A stretch of 64,000 nt of DNA, from contig CM040125.1 of NCBI GenBank assembly GCA_022559845.1, positions 198,626,102-198,690,101 on the forward strand, read 5' to 3'. This document shows, piece by piece, positions 35,482 through 45,700 of this stretch (the stretch's first letter is position 1; the number at the start of each line of letters is the position of its first letter). This DNA is from Amorphophallus konjac (lineage: Eukaryota; Streptophyta; Magnoliopsida; Alismatales; Araceae). A model generated the notes under the pieces. That model worked only from the letters and a program-made list of their open reading frames with translations. It was not told where the DNA came from and did no database searches. Position numbers and translations under genes: made by a program.

Positions 35482-35584
35482 GCTCCACTGTGATCGACAG
35501 CACAACGCTCCGCGGAAAGGGAAGAAGGAGAAACCATCAGGGATGGCCTTAAGCGATGGAAGAAGGAGGAGACGCCCCTCGGAC

Positions 35585-35787
35585 CTTTTATAGGCTGAAG
35601 GGGGAGCTGATTGCCTTAAATGACTCTCCCCTTAAAAACACGCTAAAAGGAGCCTTCCCTGAGACGGTTACCTCATTTCTCAACATTCCCCCCTAGCGGG
35701 ACGCGCGAAGTGGCAAGTCATTTATGGCGGCATGGAAAAGCGGAAAGGTGCCAGTGCCATGTCAGTTATCTGACAGATCGGCACGTG
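35585..35787 (-). promoter_or_regulatory. Minus-strand TATA box with upstream G-box
   Basis: Minus strand CCTATAAAAGG at 35585-35594; palindromic CACGTG at 35782-35787, about 190 bp upstream in transcription order. This combination is common in plant promoters. Confidence 0.35.
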
Positions 35788-35952
35788 TGATATCTGCAGA
35801 GAAAATTGGCGACCACGGATACGGTAGTCGAATCACACCAAAAGCGGTAAGAAATAATCAATTCAGCACTTAATATTGCCGATACTATACTTTCCAAAAA
35901 ACAAAAAGGTCTTACATGGATACAAAAGGGAAAGAAAGGAAAAGCTTGTACA

Positions 35953-37163
35953 TCAGGCCTCGGGCCCATCTCCAGGCTCGGTAGACAAGGCCCCCTCAGC
36001 ACCAGATGATCTGCCCCCAGTATTCTCGGTGACGACCGACCCAGGCACTGACCCTACCTGCCTAGGAACTGTCTTGGTCGCGTGCTCTCCCGAGGCTGCT
36101 GGAGTTGGCGATCGCTCGGACGAGCTCGAGGACTCCCGACCCCCCTCTTCGCTCGACGTATAATAGGAAGAGTCAGTGGAACCCCAGTCCGAGTCATAGT
36201 GTTGCCCGGATCGGAAGCGTCTTCCCAGGTGACCCACTTGCCCTTGTCTTGGGCACAGGAATAACCCTCCAAAGCTTGGAGATCACTCGGAGCCGGCGTA
36301 TCATCCTCGTTGATGATCCCCAACTCGGCCGGTGGTGCGTCATCCTCAACCGCTCACCTCTGGTCTGAACAAAGAAGAGCAAATTGAAAGAAGGAAGGCA
36401 CTTACTCTACAAGAAAGAGAACAAGTCCCTGAGATCCTCACCTGTCGGCAATAGTGCTCGAGAAAGATACTCCTCGATGTTGGACGAGGTCACCAACTCA
36501 GCAGTCGGCCGGCGATTCTGTAGAAGGATAGCAGCATCCCTCTCCACCTCCAGGGGTACCTCCGTTTGCGTCGGAGGAATATTCAGGTGAAAGTTGGGCG
36601 CCTTCGGGAAATTCCAGACTACACCGACCGTCGACGCACCCACCCAGAAATTTGGGTCTTCCACCCCTTGTGAGAGGAGTCCTTCACGGAAAGGGACACG
36701 CAACTCCTATTCCATTTCGCCTGGACGAAGAAGAAGCCCTTCCCCACATGAAGATTCTCCTTCAGCTTGAAAAAATTATGGAAGAGGTCCAGCGAGGTGC
36801 TCACCCCACACTGGCCATAAAGAAAAATGAAGGAGAAGATGAGGGTATAAGAATTGGAGACTAGCTAGACAGGAGCCAGCCGGTAGAATCGAAGCAACTC
36901 GGTGACAAAGGAATGGAGGGGCAGGCGAAAGCCACACTTCCAGGCCAAGAGGAAGGAACAAAATAGGCCAGAACGAGTGGCCAGACTAGACTCAAAAGGC
37001 TCAGGCGCAAGGAATTGAAATCGCCAAGGTAGCCCATACTGGTTCTCCAGTCGCCTCACCTCAGCCCCCCCAACTCATTGCAGAGAGGCTCCAACTGTAC
37101 AAAGAAAACCCTTGGGGTCTGTTCTTTCTGCCGCCCCTCGGCCTCAAGATTTTGGTCCGCCAT
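35953..37163 (-). pseudogene. Antisense ORF of Retand element: putative gypsy-type transposon domain protein
   Basis: On the minus strand, from MADQNLEAEG at 37163, several frames together give a protein of the plant family called putative gypsy type transposon domain (Pfam Transposase_28). The landmarks are RRLENQYGLPWRFQF, then FRLPLHSFVTELLRFYRLAP, then FFFVQAKW and PNFWVGAST. The tail is serine-rich and acidic (SSYYTSSEEGGRESSSSSER), ending at 35953. Frame changes occur in a G-run near 37065 and again near 36870 and 36700. GTAAGT and TTGTTCAG splice-like signals flank 36362-36402, so part of the gap may be an intron. Tat elements are known to carry such extra antisense ORFs. The function is unknown. 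Confidence 0.6.
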
Positions 37164-37316
37164 TGAACAGATGGAGGAACTGGAAGAAGAAGGGGAAAGC
37201 TCTGGATCAGAGGACACTGGAGGAGGAGGAAGTTGACGGATCGCTGCCGCAGTAATCTCTTCTAGCTCCGTGAAAGCCACTGTGATTCTCCATGTAGCAC
37301 CCCCGATAAAAACCAT

Positions 37317-38566
37317 TGAGTAAATTTAAAACTTCTTCCTAAAAGAAATAATACATGAAGGCCTTACATAATGAACACAACCTCATGAGGACTATAATAT
37401 AAATATACAAGCCAACCTTATTTTATGCCATAAAGAATCATGAAGGCCTTATATCAAGAACCAAACCTTAGGAGGGTTAGTATATAAATGTACCACCCAC
37501 TTTATGCATAGTACGTAATGAACTCTTCCTAAAAGAATCTTATAATGAGAGGCTTTGTATAAAGAACTAAACTATAGGAGGACTAGTATATAAATGAGCA
37601 AGCCCACTTTATGCACATGGGTAGTATGTAAGTGGGTGTCCTTTCCACCACCCAAATGTAAATGGCGCCCCTGACCAGGGTGCCAATTACTAAATTGAAG
37701 ACCACATAAGGAGGCGCCATTTCCCTTGGGGCCCCATCCTGCAGGCCAACACGTGAAAGTGGCAGCCTTGTCTAACAGTTAACACCCTCTTGCAAGGGCG
37801 TCATTCTTATGAATAGGACCACCTAGATTAATAGACGACCTCTTACAAGGGCGTCATTTAGTCTATGTTTCTAGAAGGTTGAGACACGAACAACGCCATT
37901 TAGCTGGCAAAGCCCATGTCTACTCTCCTGGACCCGCAAGGCAATAAACTAATGCTTTGCGATTCCTATAACTAATTCCCTCCGTAGCACTGTCAGAGGC
38001 TACTGCCATCATTTAGTGCTGCTTGCAGAAGGTAATATTTCCATTTGTTCCTCGAAAAAACGTGAAGTCTACGTCCTGTTGTTGAAGCTTTACGGCGGCG
38101 AAGAACGTGTGGCTTCATCCTGTCATCTGTACCTAGTAATCACGTCAAAAGGTAGGTGTTCTCAAGTCCTTGCCTAACTAGTAGCTAAATAGGTTAACTT
38201 GTGCATGCTTAGAGTTAGATTAACTCATTATCCATGCTATATTACCTGGCTTTACCATGATCAAGAAATGACCATGTATATACCATGTTACACATATTTT
38301 AATATCATGTTACACCTATCATATATGATTTTATACACCATCTATTACCATGAGTTTATGAGTTTTAAACAAAATCTGTTATCATGATTTCATTAGTTTT
38401 GAACATATCTTATTACACTAATTTTACAGTCTTAATAATCGTGTTTTTGCCTTAGTATAGAACCTCTGCTACCTGAGTTTTAAAATCTTGGAAAGCCCAA
38501 CCCTCAGGTGAATAGTGCCCCTGACCAGGGTGCCAATTCCCTAAGGGGCGCCCCCAGCCAGGGCAC
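37317..38566. mobile_element. 3' part of Retand-type element, non-coding
   Basis: No coding frame. From 37335 to 37620 three diverged copies of a roughly 90-bp unit occur (GAAGGCCTTA, then TAGTATATAAATG, then CCCACTTTATGCA). The palindromic phrase GCCCCTGACCAGGGTGCCAATT occurs twice, near 37668 and 38517. Positions 37790-37860 repeat CTTGCAAGGGCGTCATT. The 3' LTR of the Retand element is not visible before the giant element begins at 38567, so this element may continue outside the window. Confidence 0.4.
37335..37620 (+). repeat. Three diverged copies of a 90-bp unit
   Basis: Each copy contains a GAAGGCCTTATA-like start, a GGAGGACTAGTATATAAAT middle and a CCCACTTTATGCA end. Indels separate the copies. 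Confidence 0.55.
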
Positions 38567-41500
38567 TGTGGACGCAGATTTTTATTTTTTTATTCTTTTT
38601 TTTTTTATTTTATTTTTATTATTTTTTATTTTATTTTTTTATTGGCGTGCCAGTCACCGAAGTGACGATTTCATTGTGCGCTCGATCTGACTTGGTCAGT
38701 CGATTGTGAGTGATCGTGTCTGGACCAGAAGTCCGTCATACCATAAAGGCTATGACGTTAATTACGCCCTTCCAAGGAAGGACAACCCTTGATTAAACGT
38801 TAAAGGTAGGAGGATGACAGCGGCAAAAATGAAACTCAAACGAGGGAGAGAGTTGGTTCATTCCCAAGGCACTAGATAGTCTGAGTAAAGCGAAGATACA
38901 CCAGTTGCGGAGCAAACTCGGCAGCATATCCCCATTACCTTGGACTATACCAAGTGGGGATAGGAAACCACCCATGCGGCGGCAGGGTGGGATCCGTAAA
39001 AGATCGGGTATATATACATAACCCGGAATCCAGATGGGGACCGGCCTGATGTAACACACCCGGTACGAGTGCGATGTCTTATTAATATCCCCCTTTGGAG
39101 GACCGTCGGAGATCATGCAAGGGCATAACTCCGTGGGCCAGTGAGGTTAGAAGAGAGTACCCCACTCGATTGGTGGGGTATATGTAAATTTTGGCAGCAT
39201 GTCCCCTCAACTTGGATTATGCCAAGAGAGGATAGGTCATCATCCACAGAGAGCGGGGACAACGACTGAACAAAGATGGGCACCAGGCCCAGGGACATCT
39301 CTTGCCTCCATATCATTGATTAATATTCCCTTAGAACCCATCAGAACACATGTAATGACATGGCTCTTTGGGTTCATAAGGCAGCGGTGAAATCCGGATT
39401 CAGGACGAGAGCTGTAGGGGAGATTTTCCCCATTATTGTATCTCATCAAGACACAAGTGATGGTCTCTGAGTATCCCCTTAAACAGATGTATGGGGAGAT
39501 TAAGAGGTTTGAGGAAAGATGGTGCAGAGATGGGCCTCGGAGTGGGTTTCATTGACCGAAGGAGGGATCTCGGCGTGGCTTTCAATTGGCGAGAAGGAGC
39601 TCTCGGCGTGGCTTTAATATTGGCCAAAGAGGGGGTCTCGGCCTGGGGTTTAGTCAGCCAAAAAAAGGGGGTCTCGGCCAGGGGTTCTCGGCGGACAAAG
39701 AGGGTCTCGGCCAGGGGTTCAGTCAGCCAAAAGGGGGGTCTCGGCCAGGGGTTTAGCTGGCCGAATGAGGGGCTTCTTGGCATGGTTTAGGGGTTCAAAA
39801 AAAGGGGGGGTCTCGGCGGCGGCTTCCCGGCGTGCTCATGGCCGCGCCGAGAAGTTGGCGCCGAGAGGCTTGCATAGAGGGGCTTGAATAGGCCTATAGG
39901 GAAGGGGGTCTCGGCATGGAGCTTCCCGGCGCGCTCCTGGCCACGCCGGGAGCCTGGCACCGGGAGGCTTGCATGGAGGCTCACGTGAGAAGGGTTGAAA
40001 TGGCCTTTTTTTGTCGTTTATCCGAAGAGGGAGGCCTCTCGGCTGGATAGTTCTCGGCGGGGAATTGTGCACGTCGAGAAGGTGAAATCGCTGCAGGGTT
40101 TCAGGGTTCAGACGATGCTCTGCTTCTGGGATTCCTGAGTTTCCTGGCTGCGATTGAAGTTGAATTCGAAGTATAGGAGGGGGGTTTCATGGATATTTCC
40201 CTGAGAAAGGGCCAAGGGGGATCTGGAGGGTAGGATCGATGGGGAACGAGACCATCGTCTGGATTTCTGAAGACTTTGTTTTATTTCTGCCGCCGGCCGC
40301 CTGGGGATCAAGAGATGACTGTCTCTGATCTCCTAGACGAACCCAATAGCATCTAGAAACTGGTGACTGAGGAACCTTTGGCATCAAACTCCAGACCCTA
40401 ATCATCCAAGGGATTAGAATGGAGGGTCGAGAGATCGAGATTGTCATTCGCTAGAATCTGCGGAATAGTAGTGATCCGAAGAATCGATATACCCTCGTAT
40501 AGCCAGCGGTTCAGGGGACCAAGAGATTGATGTCTCTGGTCCCTGAACAGCACAAGGAGGGGCCCGGTTTTCATGCCTCTGAAGAGAAGATTCGTATGAA
40601 CCATTAAATGTTTTGCATAAACGATAAACATACAAAGATAAGCAGAGAGCAGACATTTCGATCAAAGGAGAGCAGACATCTTAATCAGTAGATCCCCAAA
40701 TGGGTCAAGTTGACATTTCATTGCATCGCATCGAAGCCTTACATCGACTGTGAAATAAAAATGCAAAGCAGAAAGATGGAGATTGAGATCGGAACTAGCC
40801 AGCTACTTTCGATAAATCAAGACAAAGGCTCACTAGATTACATCGGTAAAAAAAAAGCATGGGGAGGGCGGAGCATTGACTCCTCTCCCTCCCCCTAGCA
40901 GCCCACCTGGAGCCCTTTTCTTCTTCTTTTCTTCTGCTTCTTCTCTTCTGCTTCTTCTTTTCTCTTAGCCGAGGGGGACTCTCTCTTGGCAGGACTCCCT
41001 CTCTATTCTTTCTTTTCTGGCTTCTTTTTCTCTTTTTCTTCTCTCTTTTTTGTTCCCCTCCTTTTGTCTCTCTCTCCAGGCATCCATCTGTTCGAAGGGA
41101 GAGGGTTTTTATACCCATTTCCCCCCCTTCTCGGCAGGCTTCATCTCGGCGCGCCCCAAATGGGGCTTCCCGGCGCGATTGCAAGTGGCTCTCGGCGCCC
41201 TCTTTTGGGCTTCGGCAATTGGCTCTTGGCGCCATCCTTTGCAGGCCCAATTAAAGCTTTTTAGCCACTTTCACAGGCCCATTTGGGTCTTTCAAGGGCA
41301 TCATCACCCAAAAGGGGTCTTCCATTGGTGACACAGCTTGTATCATTATTAAGGTTTTCATCCGTCCGTAGACAGGGGTCTCATCAGTCCGTAGACACGG
41401 GTTTCATCAGTCCGTAGACAGGGGTTTCATCAGAATTGCCATCTGAACGGTGACAAGACCGGGTATTATCTTATCGATATCGTCACTTGAATGGTGACGA

Positions 41501-41924
41501 GCTCGGGCATCAGCTTTAGTCCGGAAAGACTTCCGCCGGGTGTATAATCTGTGGAGACCATTCTTCTTCTGTTCTGACTTTGCAAAAGCCTTTGCAATCT
41601 TCATCTGCCGGTACCGGCTTCATCTTCATCTCATATTACATCTATCAGTAAGCCGACATCTGACTTACCCTGACATATCATCCGCGGATTCTTGGACGAA
41701 ACGGTAGTACAGCTCTTATTAAAGGGCTGGAAGGTCTCATCAGTCGAGTGACTGCTGCTTTATCAGTGCTGCCGACTGAGTGACATTGACACCGGGCATC
41801 AGCTTTGCCGACAAGGGCTTTAGCAGGGTAGACAGTTGATGAGCTTCATCATTGGTCTTTCACTGTTGGTCTGACCCTCTTTTCAATTATGTTTTCACCC
41901 TTGTTCATTTTCCAGGTGTCAACA
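38567..41924 (-). mobile_element. 3' LTR of giant Tat/Ogre-like element (3,358 bp)
   Basis: On the minus strand it begins TGTTGACACCTGG, next to a polypurine tract, and ends GCGTCCACA. Its sequence recurs at 61267-64000. A TATA box (minus GGGTATAAAAA, 41106-41116) divides U3 from the transcribed part. Near the right edge of U3 a 20-bp unit (TCATCAGTCCGTAGACAGGG) repeats at 41355-41432. CTCGGCGTGG and CTCGGCGCG motifs are dense at 39530-40090 and 41130-41240. An A-rich run (plus-strand T-rich, 38579-38641) lies at the 3' end. Frames within it, for example 39433-39783, are repeated in the other LTR. Confidence 0.9.
41106..41116 (-). promoter_or_regulatory. TATA box in giant element LTR
   Basis: Minus strand GGGTATAAAAA, followed by a pyrimidine/purine-rich start region; the same box is present in the 5' LTR copy (about 63799-63809), where it would drive the genomic RNA. 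Confidence 0.65.
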
Positions 41925-41941
41925 AATGCCCCCCACCTGCG
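41925..41941 (-). other. Polypurine tract of giant element
   Basis: Minus strand CGCAGGTGGGGGGCATT directly before TGTTGACACC, the usual arrangement in Tat elements. Confidence 0.75.
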
Positions 41942-42119
41942 GGCAGCGTAAGCGCAGAATAAGCGGCACGGGGGTTGCAGGTGTCTTTCATCATTCGAGG
42001 GTATCTTCCTCAATTTGTCTTTAATTCGGTTCTCAGACCTGATCATCTTGATGCAACAATATTTTGCACTCTTACCTTCCCTTTTCACATTTTCATTCTT
42101 CATACTTTCTTTATTTTCA

Positions 42120-42440
42120 GCAATTTGGAGCTTCTCGGCACGGGCCACAAGCTTCTCGGCATGACCCTCTCAGCGCAAGGCTTCTCGGCGCGAAGGATCT
42201 CTCGGCGTGGGCTTCTCAGCGCGGACGAAGGGGCTCTGGGCCTGGGGCTTCTCGGCGCGCCCTGGCGGAAGGGGGCCTCGGCCTGGGGTTCTCGGCCTGG
42301 GGGCTTTCGGCCTGGGGTTCTCGGCGCGCCTTCTGGCCGCCTGAGGCTCTCGGCATGGAGCTCTCGGCGCGCTTTTTGGCCGCCTAGAGCTCTCGGCGTG
42401 GAGGGCTCTCGGCGCGCATTGCTTCGCGCCGAGAAGCTTC
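42120..42440 (+). promoter_or_regulatory. CTCGGCGCG motif array upstream of the antisense gene
   Basis: About fifteen variants of (T)CTCGGC(G/A)(C/T)(G/A), several as CTCGGCGCG and one inverted (CGCGCCGAGAAG), fill 320 bp immediately upstream of a TATA-like box. The same motif is dense in the element's LTR next to its own TATA box (41130-41240) and in the transcribed LTR. This suggests common control of sense and antisense units. Confidence 0.6.
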
Positions 42441-42453
42441 TCCCTCCCCTTCT

Positions 42454-42461
42454 CTATTTAA
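42454..42461 (+). promoter_or_regulatory. TATA-like box of antisense PMD gene
   Basis: CTATTTAA, followed after 25-40 bp by a TTTCTTCATCTTC-type pyrimidine patch, common around plant transcription starts. A leader intron from about 42609 (GTAGGACG) to 42790 (TTCGACTGCAG) is possible. Confidence 0.5.
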
Positions 42462-42798
42462 CCCCCCGAGAGGGTTTTCTTTCTCATTTCTTCATCTTCT
42501 TTCTCTTTCTTCATTTCTTTTTCTTCTTCCGTTTTCTTTCATCGGCGGGAGCTTTGTCTCCTCTCGGCTGCCCTCGTCTTTCTTCCCGTTTAGTTGGATT
42601 TCACCCGGGTAGGACGATACTAGGGATTTAATCCCTTTTCCTTTCGGGATCACCCCCTCTTGGTTGGTGATTCCCTATTCTTTTTGGGCAGACCCCGAAT
42701 AAGGGGAGATGCTGCCGAAATTTTTATAGAATCTCATGTTGCAATCTACACAAGACTGGCTTTTAATTCACACTTTTTCTTCGACTGCAGGCACTGCA

Positions 42799-45700
42799 AT
42801 GGCTTCCAGTTCTGATGTTGCATCTTCCGGAGCTATTGGTGCTAGCTCACCGGCCCAGCCAAACATATCTCGGGCCACAGTAAATTGGCTGAATGTGCAT
42901 AATCTGGATTTCGGCTATGACAGGATTGCTTCAGTTGACGAATCATCTGACTCTGAAACTGACACCGTGTCTACAGCCCGGGTATACTCCACGGTGACTG
43001 AGACATGCTTCAGGCGGGATGGTAACTATCGGCCAGACCTCCCGAAGGACCGACATTTGATGCCGTTCATTCGGACTTTCACAGTGGGCGGCATGCGAGA
43101 TTACCGGATAGCTCGCGTAGTTGAAGCTGCCATCCTTGCTGAGCGAGATAGCCTGAAGGACTCAGTGTATCGCAGCAAGGCCATCTATCTTCCTGGGGAA
43201 AAGCGCGACTGGGATGCCGTCCTTGGCATATCGGAGCTGGAACCAGAGAAGAAGATGCTGGTCCGGGCCCCGGAATTCACACCTGCCCGGTGGGATAATG
43301 CTAGCGGCCGAGTTCATAGGGAGAAGCCCGGCTATGGTATGTTGTTGGCACCATTAAAGTGGGGATATCGCGAAGAACCCTTCGTGCTGAATTGTTCGGC
43401 CGTTCAGTTCAAGTACCTTCTGGCCGCTGGCTGGTTCGGAGACACCAAAATCACTGACGCCCACCTATTCCGAGTGGGGGCAGTGGAGTTTACAGAGTTT
43501 GTTCTGATAGAATATGCCCCCCTGCTAATTAGAGCAGGGGTGTACCACAGTGTCTTCGCTTCTAGATTCCGGTATCCCATATCCCGAGGGCTGTGCTGTG
43601 GAATGTTTGAAGTGTTCTACCCTTTATTCAACACTTTCTATACAGCAGAGGGGGAGACATCCCTGGATCTCTGGAGTTTATCACAGCTCTCCGGCCTGCC
43701 CATTGATGGCGAGCCGTATGAGGAGGTTTGCTTGTCAGATTCCGAGAAGGATAGCTCTGATGGCGAGGGCAAGTATTCCCTCGGCTTCTCATATCGATAT
43801 ATGATGAAGGTATACCGCTCCATCTGTCTGGCGCACAGTAGGGGGTCCTCTAAAGGCTATCAACCCCGAGAGAAAGGCAGCAAAATGAGGGTCCAGATAG
43901 GGCAGTGGATCCAGTATTTCTTTGACGGTCCCCTGAAGTATGCAGACTTTCCTTCTATGGGTCCGGCTGCTAGCAGGCAGGTAAGGGCTCCCCGTTATAA
44001 GTCGGCGCTACCCTCCTCATTGCGCCGCGCAGGCAGCGGTGGTCCCAACCCAGCAGGCGTAGACCCCATCACACACTGCGCGGCCTATTTTACATTTTGG
44101 CTGTGCACTTTTGCTCTCCCACAAGGGGACGAGACAATCATTCGGCCAGAGGCCATATATCCAGCTTGTCAGATGGCATGGGGGATGAAGCTGTCGCTCT
44201 GCCCAGTGGCCCTGTGCTTGATATACAAATCTTTGGGGGACCTGTACAAGCATCGGACTCCCCGTTCTTTGAGGACCGTGGGTCCTTTTCATTTCTTCAA
44301 CGCCTGGGTCTGCAGTATATTCCCTGAATTAGCTCCGAGAACCTTGCAGGCGGATACAGTGTCACCCAGGATGGTTGAATTTGCCAGCGCTGAGCCTGGT
44401 CCCTTTTATGATCAGCTTTTTAAAATAAGGGGCCGACTGATAAAAGTACCAGTGGACACCCCCGGCAGCATACATTTCTGGAGCTTGGCAGCAGGTTCAG
44501 CTCCTTTCATTGATCCTCAGAGAGAGTGCAAGCTGGAAGAAATAGAGACATATATCCACCCTGTCTCAGGGATCAACACTGCTCGGCCAATCCTAGAGCC
44601 GGAGCTGGTGAGATGGGCCATGGCAATTCGGCCCAGTGTTTTGGTTTACAGGAAGGGTGGCCTGCTTCTGTTGGAGCCATACTATCCGTTCCGCTTTGGG
44701 CAAAACTTCGGCTACGACCAGCATATTCCTAACTCGGCTGCCCAATTTCCCTTAGATAGCCGGGCCAAGCACGGGTCCATCATTGTTGGCGAGGGCCGAT
44801 TGTGGTGGGATTTCTATCATCGCCAAGATGATGTAGTTTTCAGGGTGCCCCCTGTTTCTAACCGTGTTCCCCGGGTAACACCAGAATATATCAAATGGTG
44901 GAATATCCGGACCGGCTTTTATAGGGACGGTAGGGGTGCCTTCTGGGACGTGGCAGAGTGCTCCTTCCTGAAACAGCAACCTGGGCCGGTGTTTGATATT
45001 TCTGAAGCCCACTTGAAAAAACTTTACTCACAGCATCTGAGGGAGGCGGAGAATTATCTGACTCAGCGGCGGGCCTTGAAGGAAAAGAGTTCCGAGCCGC
45101 TTGCTCCTGTCTTCGCTGCTATCAATGAGGACACCTTTATGCAGAGTTTGAAACATCTGAGCCATGTAGGGGGCACTCGCTTGGAAGTGCAGCAATACCC
45201 ATTTCCTGTCGAAGAGCCGCTCCCGACAGTAGCTTCCTGGAGGGGTCCAGTTGATAGATTTCATCCATATAGGACGTTTGTACGCCGAGAAGATAGAACT
45301 CAGACGTACTATAGACAGACGTCCTGGCTGTTCATTCTGCTAAATTTGCATGGGTTATCTACAGAAAGCCCGATAGCTGGCATATTGAACAAGCCACTGT
45401 TTATATCATTTCATTATGTCGATGGTTGGGGCATGGACCATCTTGACTTGTTTCGATGCCTTGACTTTCGCGGCTATAATGATCTGGCGGCTTTGGTAGA
45501 GAAGTGCCAGATATTCGGTGATGTGTGCTGGCTCATCAAGGAGGCTGCTTCCCGCTCCAAGGAGGTAGCTTACATGTACTGGCCACTTTCTGTATTCTAT
45601 GACGGCCCGGCAGGTAAGATTTCTTCTTTTTTGATTGCAGTGTTTTCTGCTTAGCATCTGAACTTCGCACCCACTGATCCCATCATCCTTCTGCCATTCT

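Noticed and set aside
42736..42798. Upstream methionine as the definite start of the PMD protein
   Set aside because: It lies in a stretch ending with a strong splice acceptor (42790); the ATG at 42799 is the safer start, although the longer form is possible if the leader is unspliced.
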